From Malonomonas rubra DSM 5091 (GTDB taxonomy: Bacteria; Desulfobacterota; Desulfuromonadia; Desulfuromonadales; Geopsychrobacteraceae): a DNA stretch of 64,000 bases. The notes under the pieces are model-generated. The model did no database searches and was not told the origin of the DNA. It saw nothing but the letters and a program-made list of their open reading frames with translations. The position numbers were made by a program, and so were the translations under genes. The stretch is taken from NCBI RefSeq assembly GCF_900142125.1, contig NZ_FQZT01000003.1, positions 309,964 to 373,963 on the forward strand, written 5' to 3'. Position 1 is the stretch's first letter. The number at the start of each line of letters is the position of its first letter. Shown here piece by piece: positions 53,139 through 63,232 of this stretch.

Positions 53139-55847
53139 TCACTTCTTCAGTTGTTCAAGGACTGCATTTATTTTTGCGATGATCACTTCATAGACTTTCT
53201 TTTTCTCATCATTATCCGCAGTCTGCACTAAGTCGGAATTCAGAAGATTCAGAGCTTCACTGAGGTCGGCTTCATTCCGCTTGAAAGAAGAGGCATTGAT
53301 AAAAGTTATGACCACACCATCAATACGGTTATCCTGTGTGCGATAAGGCATGATGCGCACCGTATACCAATGCTGGTCCTCCGCCGGAATCAGCTTTTCG
53401 CTAGGGGAAAGGGAGCGTAAGACCTGATGGATATCAGTCTCCAGTTCCGGGTAATCGAGTTTACTGACGATATCGGTAATCGGCCGGCCGGCATCGCCGG
53501 GGATCAGATTGATGATTTTCGTCGTTTCCGGGGTAAACCGGCGCACCCGTAAACCGTCATCGAGAAAGAGGGTCGCAATTTCAGTGCTGTTGAGCAGGTT
53601 ATTCATGTCGTCGCTGACCTGTGACAGTTCATCCACCTTCGCCTGCAGTTCATGGTTGACCGTCTGCAGCTCTTCGTTCATCGACTGCATCTCTTCTTTT
53701 GAAGTGGTCAGCTCTTCATTGGTGCTCTGAAGCTCCTCGTTGGTCGACTGCAACTCTTCGTTGGCTGACTTAAGCTCCTCCTGCGAAGACTGCATCTCTT
53801 CGCGGGTGGTCTGCAGTTCTTCGCGGCTTTGCTGCAGCTCTAACGACAAGGCCGACAGGCGGACATCATCCGTGCCAGCGGCTGAGACTCTTTTCGGCTT
53901 CGCCACCGGCAACAGATCGCGAAAGACTATCAGCAGCATCCCGCGCAGCTCTTGTGGCTCGCTGACATACAGAACTTCCAGATCGATGGTCTGGGTGCCG
54001 CCATTGGTGCCGATGGAAACCGCCTTCTGGACAGCCTTTTCTTCACCCCGAAGCGCACGGAAGAAGGTTTCGTGCAGCAAACTGCCCAGCCCCTCCCGCG
54101 CCATGGCAAAGATGTTCAGATTGGCCTTACCGGTAGCAGGCTCAAGATATTTACCGGTTTTCCCGCTGATATAGACGATGTCGCCTTCCCTGGTGGTTAA
54201 AACCGCGGCCGGTGTATAGTTGCGCAGCAGAAGGGAATCGGTCAGTGTCTGCAGGTTGGGTGGTGCCGGCGCTGCTGCGCCTGAAGTTGTCACCGTGCCG
54301 GAACTCTGTTTGGCTTCGGCGAAGGAGTCTGGAAATTCCATCAATCCGATCTTTTCCGTCGTCGAATGTTTCTGGTAGATACGATTTTTTCCCGGCAGCG
54401 GAGTAAAGAGCTGCCTCGACTTGCCGATGGTTTCAGCATTCCCCAGGACCAGAAACCCCTCCGACTTCAGACTGTAATGAAATAGTGCCAGCAGCTTTGC
54501 CTGCAGCGCCGGCTCGATGTAAATCAGCAGGTTGCGGCAGGTCAGCAGATCGAGCTTGGTGAAGGGCGGGTCCATGATCACGTTCTGTGAAGCGAAAATG
54601 ACCATCTCGCGAATTTCCTGGCGCACCCGGTAACCGCGTTCATCCTGGATAAAAAAGCGCCTTAATCGCTCGTCGGATAGATCACTTATGATGTTGGTCG
54701 GATAAGCGCCGGTGCGAGCTTTTTCGATGGCGTCCTGATCCAGGTCGGTGGCGAAGATCTGCAGTGAATAGGGGGCTGACGGCTTCACGTCATCGAGCAG
54801 TTCGCGAAACAGAATCGCCAGAGAGTAGGCTTCCTCGCCGGTTGAACAGCCGGTCACCCAGGCTCGCAACTCTCCACCGTTGGGGTATTTTTTCAACAGT
54901 TGCGGCAGGACATTCTGGCGGAGATCCTGCCAGACCGCCTGATCACGAAAGAAGGACGTGACACCGATCATCAGCTCTTTGAAGAGCAGCTTGGTTTCCT
55001 GCGGGTTTTCCCGCAGGTAGCGAATGTAATCGGCCATGGTTGCCAGCTGGTGCAAGCCCTTGCGCCGCTCGATACGCCGATACAGGGTGCTCTTTTTGTA
55101 GTCGGTAAAATCATGACCGGTCTGGGTGCGCAGCAGCAGGATGATTTTTTGCAGCCCGCTTTTATCTTTGCCCTTTATTTCGCTGGGGGTCTTGGTCGCT
55201 AAGGGGCGGACACTCCGCAGGTAAGACAGGATTTCCCCTGGCAGTTCTTCAGCAGGAGCGACAATATCGACCAGATCCGTCTCAATGGCGCTGCGCGGCA
55301 TGCTGTCAAACTTGGCCGATGTCGGTTCCTGGACAAAGATCGCCCCGGAACTTTCTTTGATTTTCCGTAACGCCTGCGACCCATCGCTGCCCATCCCGGA
55401 AAGGATAACGGCGATGCTCAGCTCTCTGCAATCATCAGCCAGCGAGGTGAGTAAAAAATCGATCGGCAGCCGCAATCCGGCCGGCGCGGCCGGTTCCAGC
55501 AGATGCAGAACACCGTGCAGCAGTGACATATCCTTGTTGGGCGGAATGACATAGACATGGTTCGGCTCGATCCTGGTGTCATCGGTCACCTGGGCCACGG
55601 GCAGGCTACTATTCTCCTGAATCAGTGATGCCAGCAGGCTGTCATGCACCGGGTCGAGATGCTGTACGACGATGTAAGCCAGACCGCTGTCGGCAGGAAC
55701 ATTGGCAAAGAACTGCTCCAGGGCTTCAAGCCCGCCGGCCGAAGCGCCGATGCCGACAACCGGAAACGACCGCGGTCTTTTCTTCACCGACTCTTCAGTT
55801 TGTGATGATGAATGTCGATCGGTCGCGCTTTTTTTCGCTCTCGCCAT
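53139..55847 (-). CDS. CheB-CheR fusion protein with coiled coil and PAS domain
   Basis: This 902-residue protein has a CheB methylesterase domain first: VVGIGASAGGLEALEQFFAN (catalytic S36), AYIVVQHLDPVHDSLLASLI (His), ILSGMGSDGSQALRKIKESS (Asp). A CheR methyltransferase domain follows (about 220-490: VTSFFRDQAVWQDLRQNVLP, RAWVTGCSTGEEAYSLAILF, IFATDLDQDAIEKARTGAYP). Then comes a PAS-like region, a long coiled coil with repeated ELQSTNEEL units (about 640-740), and a second PAS (about 750-870). The receiver domain of ordinary CheB is absent. Such fusions usually signal together with hybrid kinases, and two such kinases flank it. ATG 55847 follows GGAAGCAGGACC. Confidence 0.93.
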   Translation of the reverse strand: MARAKKSATDRHSSSQTEESVKKRPRSFPVVGIGASAGGLEALEQFFANVPADSGLAYIVVQHLDPVHDSLLASLIQENSSLPVAQVTDDTRIEPNHVYVIPPNKDMSLLHGVLHLLEPAAPAGLRLPIDFLLTSLADDCRELSIAVILSGMGSDGSQALRKIKESSGAIFVQEPTSAKFDSMPRSAIETDLVDIVAPAEELPGEILSYLRSVRPLATKTPSEIKGKDKSGLQKIILLLRTQTGHDFTDYKKSTLYRRIERRKGLHQLATMADYIRYLRENPQETKLLFKELMIGVTSFFRDQAVWQDLRQNVLPQLLKKYPNGGELRAWVTGCSTGEEAYSLAILFRELLDDVKPSAPYSLQIFATDLDQDAIEKARTGAYPTNIISDLSDERLRRFFIQDERGYRVRQEIREMVIFASQNVIMDPPFTKLDLLTCRNLLIYIEPALQAKLLALFHYSLKSEGFLVLGNAETIGKSRQLFTPLPGKNRIYQKHSTTEKIGLMEFPDSFAEAKQSSGTVTTSGAAAPAPPNLQTLTDSLLLRNYTPAAVLTTREGDIVYISGKTGKYLEPATGKANLNIFAMAREGLGSLLHETFFRALRGEEKAVQKAVSIGTNGGTQTIDLEVLYVSEPQELRGMLLIVFRDLLPVAKPKRVSAAGTDDVRLSALSLELQQSREELQTTREEMQSSQEELKSANEELQSTNEELQSTNEELTTSKEEMQSMNEELQTVNHELQAKVDELSQVSDDMNNLLNSTEIATLFLDDGLRVRRFTPETTKIINLIPGDAGRPITDIVSKLDYPELETDIHQVLRSLSPSEKLIPAEDQHWYTVRIMPYRTQDNRIDGVVITFINASSFKRNEADLSEALNLLNSDLVQTADNDEKKKVYEVIIAKINAVLEQLKK

Positions 55848-55947
55848 GGTCCTGCTTCCTCCAATAAAGATTGCATTTCAGTCTCAGTCAGATCTATCGA
55901 AACATTGAGATTATATTGTTCTCCTTCTTGTTCCGAACAATAAAACA

Positions 55948-57603
55948 TCAATCTTTTAGCACATCCGCTATGACCTGGCTGAGCTCCGCCAGTTGATAGG
56001 GTTTACGCAACACGTCAGTAAAGCCATAATCTTTATAGTTGGCCATGATCGGGTCGGTTGAGTAGCCGCTTGAAACGATGGCCTTTACTTGCGGATCAAG
56101 CCGTCGCAACTCCTCAACAGCCTCCTCGCCGCCCATTCCCCCCGGCACCGTTATATCCAGGATAACCAGGTCGAAAGGTTTACTTTCGGTTTTCCTTTTC
56201 TGATAAAGGTCAATCGCTTCACAACCATCCCCGCTGCATTCTACCTCGTAACCGAGCTCTTTTAATAAAGCTTTGAGAACGTCCCGAATCGCTGCTTCGT
56301 CATCCATCAGCAGAATTCTGCCACTCCCGTAACGAATTTCATCATGCGGTTCGAAGACCTGTGAGGTTGGGGCTGCTGGCAACAATACAGTAAAGGTTGT
56401 CCCGTTGTTGGCTGTTGAGTTGACTTGAATGTCACCGTAGTGCTTTTTGACAATGGAGTAGCAGACCGCAAGCCCAAGCCCGCAACCATTTAATTTCATA
56501 GAATAATAAGGATCAAAAATTTTTGCTAGATCCTCCTGCGAGAGGCCGGGACCAGAATCGTGAAATGATATTTTCACCATTTTCTTCCGTCCTGAAACGG
56601 TTACTGTATTCTCTGCGGAGATTTCAACCACCCCTTTATCCGGCATTGCGTGAAACGCGTTGTGAATCAGGTTATGAAATACCTGGGTGAGTTGGTCGGC
56701 ATCGGCTTCTACGGCCAAAAGGTCAGGAGGGAAATCTAACTGGCACATCACCAAGGAGCCATGCACCGGAACTGCGACTGCAGAGCGAAGAACATCTTCG
56801 ATGTTGATAACCTTCTTTATCGGTGCGCCGCCTCTGGCGAAGGTCAATAGCTGCATGGTGAGGTTTTTCGCTTTCTCTGCAGCTTTCTCAATGTTTTTCA
56901 AATGGATCTCCCGCTGACCGGGAGCGTGATTTTGAGCGCGGGTAATGGCGATATTGCCGAGAATAACCGTCAGCAGATTGTTGAAATCGTGAGCAATGCC
57001 TCCTCCAAGTTGGCCAAGGGATTCGAGTTTTTCGGCACGCAGAGAGGCCTCCTCGACCATTTTTCGATCATTAACGTCAATCATGGCAATTCGGCATTGG
57101 TTATCACCCTTTAAGGCGATTGCTTCGATCTGGACAAATAGTGCCGCATTGTTTTTTTGCGGTATCACCACTTCACAGGCTTCTTTGCCCCGCGACAAAA
57201 AAACTTGATTCAGGAAATTAGCAAAATCGTGCCGATCGGAGACAGTCATAAAACTGATAAAGCGCTGACCGATCAATTTCGATCGTTCCATCTCAAGGAA
57301 CCTGGCACTGGTCAAGTTTGCTTCAAGGATATTGCCGACCGGGTCAAGGGTCAGATAACCGACAGGAGAGAAATCGTATAAGTCGCTGTATTTGCAGAGG
57401 AGCGATTCAATCTCTTCTTTGGACCTGGAGAGCTCATCGTTCTGAATCTCCAACTCAATCTGATGGACTTGCAGTTCATGAATAAGTCTGAGTTGCTCAG
57501 TCTCTTCGGCAGCGATAGTTGGGCAGCTTCCGCGGTCTTTTAAAACCTCTTCGGCACGCTTCCGTAGCTCTGATTTTTCACCTTTTACGGATTTTTTTGA
57601 CAT
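55948..57603 (-). CDS. PAS-domain hybrid histidine kinase with C-terminal receiver
   Basis: This 551-residue protein begins MSKKSVKGEKSELRKRAEEV and carries LIHELQVHQIELEIQNDELS. A PAS domain follows (YSDLYDFSPVGYLTLDPVGN), then the histidine box LGGGIAHDFNNLLTVILGNI (about residue 210). HATPase motifs are HNLIHNAFHAMPDKGVVEIS, DSGPGLSQEDLAKIFDPYYS and GCGLGLAVCYSIVKKHYGDI. The receiver has RILLMDDEAAIRDVLKALLK and LVILDITVPGGMGGEEA. It is similar in plan to the kinase at 50930 with one PAS fewer. I choose ATG 57603 with GGGGTGA upstream over the in-frame codon at 57636. Confidence 0.92.
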   Translation of the reverse strand: MSKKSVKGEKSELRKRAEEVLKDRGSCPTIAAEETEQLRLIHELQVHQIELEIQNDELSRSKEEIESLLCKYSDLYDFSPVGYLTLDPVGNILEANLTSARFLEMERSKLIGQRFISFMTVSDRHDFANFLNQVFLSRGKEACEVVIPQKNNAALFVQIEAIALKGDNQCRIAMIDVNDRKMVEEASLRAEKLESLGQLGGGIAHDFNNLLTVILGNIAITRAQNHAPGQREIHLKNIEKAAEKAKNLTMQLLTFARGGAPIKKVINIEDVLRSAVAVPVHGSLVMCQLDFPPDLLAVEADADQLTQVFHNLIHNAFHAMPDKGVVEISAENTVTVSGRKKMVKISFHDSGPGLSQEDLAKIFDPYYSMKLNGCGLGLAVCYSIVKKHYGDIQVNSTANNGTTFTVLLPAAPTSQVFEPHDEIRYGSGRILLMDDEAAIRDVLKALLKELGYEVECSGDGCEAIDLYQKRKTESKPFDLVILDITVPGGMGGEEAVEELRRLDPQVKAIVSSGYSTDPIMANYKDYGFTDVLRKPYQLAELSQVIADVLKD

Positions 57604-58108
57604 CTTTGTCACCCCGCCCCTTTTCAAAACAATCAATAGAACACCTAAGTTCGTTAGTCATTACATAAAGAATAGAGAGGTAAAGAGCTTTGCTGAAGCG
57701 TTAGCAGGCACCCCGATTGGGTTTCAGATTTTTAAACTTAACAATTATAACAGTTTATTGGTGTTATGTGGACATACGTCATGCAACTGGACACATATGG
57801 GCTGCCCGGACATCAACTCTTCTATAAAATGATGCTCTGGTCAGATCAGCCTAAGACCTGTTCGAGTGTTACTTATGAGGTTTCATCAAGAACGTCTTGT
57901 CAGAAAAATTTTCTTGCGCAGATAATCTCTATCAAAAATCAGCGGGACACCAAATAAAGTTTCCAGCTGACCGGGCCGGTGCCGAGCACTTGGTTTTTGA
58001 AACAAAATTTCATCAATTCATCAGGACTTCATGCCAGCTGACATTGACAACGCACCGAAGCTTGTCATGATTAAGAAAACAGTCTGTTCCTCTCATTGTG
58101 GGGGACCT
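57604..58108. other. Intergenic region upstream of the beta-CASP gene, no clear feature
   Basis: About 500 bases of AT-rich sequence lie between the divergent kinase and beta-CASP genes. A 63-codon frame (57766-57957) has neither a ribosome site nor recognisable composition. The upstream extension of the beta-CASP frame (58031-58108) also lacks support. No tRNA, repeat or strong hairpin noted. Confidence 0.4.
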
Positions 58109-59518
58109 ATGAAGATTACCTTTCATGGCGCAGCCAGAACGGTGACCGGTTCTCAGCATCTGATTGAAGTGAACGATAAGGTCATCATGCTTGACTGCGG
58201 TCTTTACCAGGGAAAGCGCAAAGAGTCTTTCGAGCGCAATCGCAGTGAACTGGCAAATCGCGCTACCATCGATTGTCTGATCTTGTCTCATGCCCATATC
58301 GACCATTCCGGTCGGATCCCCCGGCTGGTTAAAAACGGCTTTTCCGGCGATATCTATTGCACCTCGGCAACGCGTGACCTGTGCGCGGTAATGTTGATGG
58401 ATAGTGCATTTATCCAGGAAAACGACGTGAAATTCGTCAATAAACGTCGGAAGAAGAGGGGGCAACGCGTTTTCGAACCGCTCTATACAAAAACCGATGT
58501 GGCCGATGCTATGAAACAGTTCGTTGGCCTTAGCTACAACCGGACACATCAGCTTTTCCCTGGAGTCGATTTAACCCTCATTGATGCCGGTCACATGCTC
58601 GGCAGTGCATACGTGATACTCGATATTGATGACCGGGATACCGGTAAAAAGAGGCGCCTGGTGTTTAGCGGAGATATCGGGCGGCCGGATATCCCGATCA
58701 TTCGTGATCCGGTACCCCTCACCGCCGGGGCCGATATTCTGATCATGGAGAGTACCTACGGCAACCGGCTGCACGCGGACTATCAGGAGTCAGAGCAGGA
58801 ATTGGCGAGAATCGTCAATGAAACAGTCAAGCGTGGCGGTTCACTGTTGATTCCGGCATTCGCGGTTGGCCGGACTCAGCAGCTGGTTTACGCCTTACAC
58901 AAGCTGTTTAATGACCGCGCAATCCCGGATCTGCCAATCTTTGTCGACAGCCCCCTGGCGACCCGCACGACCGACATCTTCCGTTTGCACCCGGAAGTCT
59001 ACGATGCTGAAATCCGCGAATTTCTGCTCAGCGATGATGACAATAACCCTTTCGGTTTCGGTCGCCTGCAATACACCCAAACCGTGGAGCAGTCAAAAGC
59101 TCTCAACAGCCTGAGAGTTCCATCGATCATTATCAGCGCCAGCGGCATGCTGGAGGGGGGGCGGATTCTTCACCACCTGCGCAATCGGATTGCCGATCCG
59201 CGTAACACTATTCTCATCACCAGCTGGCAGGCACCGAACACCCTTGGTCGCCGGCTGGTGGAACTGGAAAAAACCGTTCACATTTACGGCGAAGACTTTC
59301 CTGTCAGGGCAAAGATTGAAGTGATGACTGGTCTTTCAGGGCATGCAGATCAAAAGGGTTTGTTGGAATTTGTCCGGGTGATGCAAAAAAAACCGGAACG
59401 TACCTTTATCGTTCACGGAGAAGATGAATCGTCGGAAACGCTGGCCGGTCTGCTGCGCAAGGAACTGGGCCTCGATAACATCAGCATTCCAAGCACACTA
59501 CAATCTTTTACACTATAA
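58109..59518 (+). CDS. MBL-fold beta-CASP RNA-processing nuclease-like protein
   Basis: This 469-residue protein starts MKITFHGAARTVTGSQHLIE, the usual start of bacterial beta-CASP metallo-hydrolases of the CPSF-73/TTHA0252 type. The zinc motif is SHAHIDHSGRIP (H61, H63, D65, H66). It continues with TYGNRLHADYQESEQEL, IPAFAVGRTQQLVYAL, the beta-CASP segment FVDSPLATRTTDIFRLHPEV, SASGMLEGGRILHHLRNRIA, and the RNA-specificity C-terminus GLSGHADQKGLLEFV. Predicted to cleave or trim RNA. ATG 58109 is preceded by GGGGGAC. The glucan phosphorylase gene starts 12 bases after its stop, indicating an operon with no obvious functional link. Confidence 0.91.
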   Translation: MKITFHGAARTVTGSQHLIEVNDKVIMLDCGLYQGKRKESFERNRSELANRATIDCLILSHAHIDHSGRIPRLVKNGFSGDIYCTSATRDLCAVMLMDSAFIQENDVKFVNKRRKKRGQRVFEPLYTKTDVADAMKQFVGLSYNRTHQLFPGVDLTLIDAGHMLGSAYVILDIDDRDTGKKRRLVFSGDIGRPDIPIIRDPVPLTAGADILIMESTYGNRLHADYQESEQELARIVNETVKRGGSLLIPAFAVGRTQQLVYALHKLFNDRAIPDLPIFVDSPLATRTTDIFRLHPEVYDAEIREFLLSDDDNNPFGFGRLQYTQTVEQSKALNSLRVPSIIISASGMLEGGRILHHLRNRIADPRNTILITSWQAPNTLGRRLVELEKTVHIYGEDFPVRAKIEVMTGLSGHADQKGLLEFVRVMQKKPERTFIVHGEDESSETLAGLLRKELGLDNISIPSTLQSFTL

Positions 59519-59530
59519 AGGGGGCGTCAG

Positions 59531-62056
59531 GTGCTTGGATTTTCTTACCTGCAACGGGAGCTACCAGTAGAGCTCAAAGAACTGGGCGCTCTTGCAAGCG
59601 ACCTGCGCTGGACCTGGAGTCATGAAAGTGATGCCCTGTGGCGAACAGTCGATCAACTGGCCTGGGAAAAGACCGACAATCCTTACGAGGTACTGCAAAA
59701 CCTGACCGAAAACCGGCTGAAAAAACTCGCGGCTGATTCACAATTTTTGGCCCATCTTCAACATTTGACAACTCAGCGCCAAGACTATCTCGCCCAAACA
59801 GGCTGGTTCCGAGAGAATTTCGGGTCGCAGAAAATAAGTGGTGTTGCCTACTTCAGCATGGAGTTTGGCCTGGGCAAAGCGCTGCCACTTTATGCCGGGG
59901 GGCTGGGTATTCTTGCCGGGGATTATCTCAAGGCGTCTAGCGATCTCGGGGTTCCGGTCACGGGAGTCGGCCTGCTTTACCAGGAAGGTTATTTCAGGCA
60001 GGTTCTGGATGCTAACGGCTGGCAGCAGGAAGCCTATCCCTACAATGATCCCAGTTTTTTGCCGGTCTTTCCGGTCAGATCTGCGACCGGTGAATGGTTG
60101 AAAATCGACGTTGCCCTCCCGGGACGGGCTGTACGCTGTCGAGTCTGGCAGGCCCAGGTCGGGCGCGTCAGTCTCTACCTGCTCGACACAAATGACCCCT
60201 TAAACAGTCCCCTCGACCGTGGTATCACCGGAAAGCTTTACGGTGGCGGTGAGGAAATGCGACTGGTGCAGGAAATAGTCCTTGGGGTCGGCGGCTGGCG
60301 GACAATCTCTGCGCTTGGTCTACCGATCGATATCTGCCATCTCAATGAGGGCCACGCCGCTTTCGTCACCATTGAACGGGCCAGGCAGCTTATGCAGTTG
60401 CATGCAATCGCTTTCCGCGAAGCTTTATGGATGAGCCGACCCGGCAACCTATTTACCACCCACACGCCGGTGCCAGCCGGGTTCGACACCTATTTCCCTG
60501 ATCTGGTACAACGATATGGGTCGGTCTATGCTGAGCAGATCGGCATCTCCCTGCAAGAGTTAGCCGGGTTGGGCCGACTCGATCCAGATGATCAGGACGC
60601 GCCGTTTTCCATGGCGTTTCTGGCAGCTCGCACCTGTGGTGCCATCAATGGAGTCAGTCGTTTGCATGGCAAGATCAGCCGTCAGATATTCCAAAATCTC
60701 TTTCCACAATGGCCTCAAGCCGAGGTGCCAGTCAGTCATATTACCAACGGAGTCCATGTGCCCACCTGGGATTCACCTTGGGCGGATGCTGTCTGGACCA
60801 AAGCATGCGGAAAAAAACGCTGGCAAGACTGCTCTGAAACGATGACGGCAGCCATGGAACGTCTCAGTGACGAGGAACTGTGGCGTTTCGATGCCTTTGA
60901 ACGGCAGGATTTAATCAATTATGCCCGCGACCGTTTGGTTTACCAGTGCGCTCAACGTGGTGACGCCCCCAAGATTTTAGCGGTTGCCGCCAAGGTTCTC
61001 GATCCCCAAGCGCTGACGCTGGGCTTCGCCCGGCGGTTTGCCAGCTACAAGCGACCCAACCTGTTACTTCAGGATCCCGAAAGACTGATCCGTATCATGA
61101 CGCACCCGGAACGTCCGGTGCAGCTCCTGATCGCCGGAAAGGCCCATCCCCGTGACGATACCGGCAAGCATTTTATCCAGCAATGGGCTGAATTTGTGCA
61201 ACGACCGGAGGTTCGGCATCGAGCCATCTTTTTGGAAGACTATGACATAGCGTTAGCCCAGGAGCTGGTTCAGGGGGTAGATCTCTGGATCAATACTCCG
61301 CGTCGCCCCTGGGAAGCCTGCGGTACCAGTGGCATGAAAGTCCTGGCCAATGGTGGTCTCAACCTTTCAACTCTCGATGGCTGGTGGGATGAAGCCTTCG
61401 ATCCGGAAATTGGCTGGGCTCTTGGTGATCGTATGGAACATGGGCCAGAGCAGGATGCTACGAATGCAGAACAGCTTTACGAGCTTTTGGAAAACGAAAT
61501 TGTGCCGATGTTTTACCGGCGTGATGCCTCCGGCATCCCACGGAAATGGGTGGCACGCATGCGGAAAAGCCTGGCTAATTTAGCTCCGCAATTCAGTGCC
61601 AACCGCATGGTTCGCGATTACGTGGAAAAGTTGTATCTTCCCGCCGTTGGTCGCTATCGGCAGCGGAATGCTCATGGTCAGGCCACCGGAAAGACGTTGA
61701 ACGCCTGGGAAAACACTTTGCGACTGCATTGGCAAGAGATCCGCTGGAGACGTCGAAATATCAAACAAAGCCAAACAGGTGACATTATCGAAGTCGAGAT
61801 CTGCCTGGGACGGCTACCGCAGAATGGAGTCCAGGTACAACTCTATGCAGATGGTGTCGGTGGTGCCGGTCCTGTCTGCCTGACGATGCGGCCGGTAGAA
61901 AGCACGACACAATCGGCAGATTTCCTGCGCTATGCCTGCCATATTGATAAAAGCCGCCAGGCGAATGATTATACGGCCCGGATTATTCCCTATTCTCCTG
62001 ATATCAGTTTGCCAATAGAGCTGAACCTGATCAGCTGGGAGACAGGGACAAAATAG
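59531..62056 (+). CDS. glgP: Alpha-glucan (glycogen) phosphorylase
   Basis: This 841-residue enzyme releases glucose-1-phosphate from glycogen-like glucans. The N-terminus LGFSYLQRELPVELKELGAL is the DUF3417 region found in the short alpha-glucan phosphorylase branch. Conserved stretches include GVAYFSMEFGLGKALPLYAG, VTHITNGVHVPTW-like SHITNGVHVPTWDSPWAD, GFARRFASYKRPNLLLQDPE and the PLP-site region EACGTSGMKVLANGGLNLST. GTG 59531 starts the gene with AAAGGGGG upstream. It is co-directional with the beta-CASP gene. Confidence 0.93.
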   Translation: MLGFSYLQRELPVELKELGALASDLRWTWSHESDALWRTVDQLAWEKTDNPYEVLQNLTENRLKKLAADSQFLAHLQHLTTQRQDYLAQTGWFRENFGSQKISGVAYFSMEFGLGKALPLYAGGLGILAGDYLKASSDLGVPVTGVGLLYQEGYFRQVLDANGWQQEAYPYNDPSFLPVFPVRSATGEWLKIDVALPGRAVRCRVWQAQVGRVSLYLLDTNDPLNSPLDRGITGKLYGGGEEMRLVQEIVLGVGGWRTISALGLPIDICHLNEGHAAFVTIERARQLMQLHAIAFREALWMSRPGNLFTTHTPVPAGFDTYFPDLVQRYGSVYAEQIGISLQELAGLGRLDPDDQDAPFSMAFLAARTCGAINGVSRLHGKISRQIFQNLFPQWPQAEVPVSHITNGVHVPTWDSPWADAVWTKACGKKRWQDCSETMTAAMERLSDEELWRFDAFERQDLINYARDRLVYQCAQRGDAPKILAVAAKVLDPQALTLGFARRFASYKRPNLLLQDPERLIRIMTHPERPVQLLIAGKAHPRDDTGKHFIQQWAEFVQRPEVRHRAIFLEDYDIALAQELVQGVDLWINTPRRPWEACGTSGMKVLANGGLNLSTLDGWWDEAFDPEIGWALGDRMEHGPEQDATNAEQLYELLENEIVPMFYRRDASGIPRKWVARMRKSLANLAPQFSANRMVRDYVEKLYLPAVGRYRQRNAHGQATGKTLNAWENTLRLHWQEIRWRRRNIKQSQTGDIIEVEICLGRLPQNGVQVQLYADGVGGAGPVCLTMRPVESTTQSADFLRYACHIDKSRQANDYTARIIPYSPDISLPIELNLISWETGTK

Positions 62057-62172
62057 CGAATTATGCATGTCCTATCGAATTATCCTCAGGACGGTTCAAG
62101 GGAATTTCAGGGGAGTTTCAGTCAAAAGGCAAGCGTATTCTACAGTTTTTCACCATGAGAGATTGTCGTTAT

Positions 62173-63024
62173 ATGAAAACGAATTTCTTTGAGACTTTAT
62201 CTCAGGCAAAAGCGGTTCTGGTCAGCCTGCTTTTTCTTGTTGGTATCGCTGGGCTGGACTATCTCACGGGTTCAGAACTTTCTTTTTCCGTTTTCTATCT
62301 TATCCCAATCTATTTGGTGACATGGATTTTTAGCCGAAGAACGAGCTACTTTTTTTGTGCCCTGGCCGCAATGCTCTGGCTTTCAATCGATTATCTTTCA
62401 AACAAAGGATACAGCAACAACCTAATTCCCCTCTGGAACACAGGTGTCCGCCTGAGTTTTTTTATCTTATTTTCCTCCCTGCTGATGGAATTGAAAAAAC
62501 GGCTGGCCATTGAAACGGGTCTGGCGGATAAAGACGGGCTCACGGGGATATACAACGCACGCGCTTTTAAAAAACTCTGCAGTGACTTTCTTGAATTGGC
62601 TGTTCGCCACCGCCATTCAGTTGCCATAGGTTATATCGATGTCGATGATTTCAAGACAGTGAATGACAATCTGGGTCACGCTGAAGGAGACAAGGTACTG
62701 AAAACCGTCGCAAATACATTAAACCAATGCATCAGAACGACTGATATTCTTGGTCGCCTTGGAGGGGATGAATTTGCCGTTTTGCTAATGGAGACAAATG
62801 AAGAAGGCGCAAAAACCATGTTTGGAAGGATGCAGAAGGAGTTAATCCAGTCAGCCGCCGACAATAAATGGCCAATTGGCTTCAGTATTGGTGTCGCAAT
62901 CTTTCCCGCAGGTGTAATCGATGTTGAAGAGGCAATAAACAGAGCAGACTGTGTTATGTATCATATTAAAAAATCGTGCAAAAATAGTTTGCAGTTTGAA
63001 TCTATCGGCGAAGTTACTTCATAA
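62173..63024 (+). CDS. Membrane-bound diguanylate cyclase (GGDEF)
   Basis: This 283-residue protein has several membrane spans in residues 10-115 (AVLVSLLFLVGIAGLDYLTG, SVFYLIPIYLVTWIFSRRTS), then a GGDEF domain beginning KDGLTGIYNARAFKKL. The active site is LGGDEFAVLL, and RTTD five residues before it fits the inhibitory I-site. The spans may bind a ligand or sense membrane state. ATG 62173 has a GAGAG about eleven bases upstream; the in-frame ATG at 62155 adds six residues without a visible ribosome site. Confidence 0.91.
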   Translation: MKTNFFETLSQAKAVLVSLLFLVGIAGLDYLTGSELSFSVFYLIPIYLVTWIFSRRTSYFFCALAAMLWLSIDYLSNKGYSNNLIPLWNTGVRLSFFILFSSLLMELKKRLAIETGLADKDGLTGIYNARAFKKLCSDFLELAVRHRHSVAIGYIDVDDFKTVNDNLGHAEGDKVLKTVANTLNQCIRTTDILGRLGGDEFAVLLMETNEEGAKTMFGRMQKELIQSAADNKWPIGFSIGVAIFPAGVIDVEEAINRADCVMYHIKKSCKNSLQFESIGEVTS

Positions 63025-63232
63025 CAGAAATGCAACCCTTAAGGCGACCCGATAGACACTTCCTTCTCATCCTTTCTGCCATTATTCCTTGACCAATCAC
63101 GACACTTCAGTCTGTAGCAAATAGAGACCTTTCGAGCATTGCTATACCTGTCAGCTGTGGGACAATGCAGACAGCAAAAGGAAATTTAATTCCAAACTAC
63201 CAAATGTTGGAAGGGCATGAGAGGAGGAGGGC

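Noticed and set aside
57766..57957. 63-codon ORF in the kinase to beta-CASP gap
   Set aside because: No ribosome site, no protein-like pattern and an AT-rich context.
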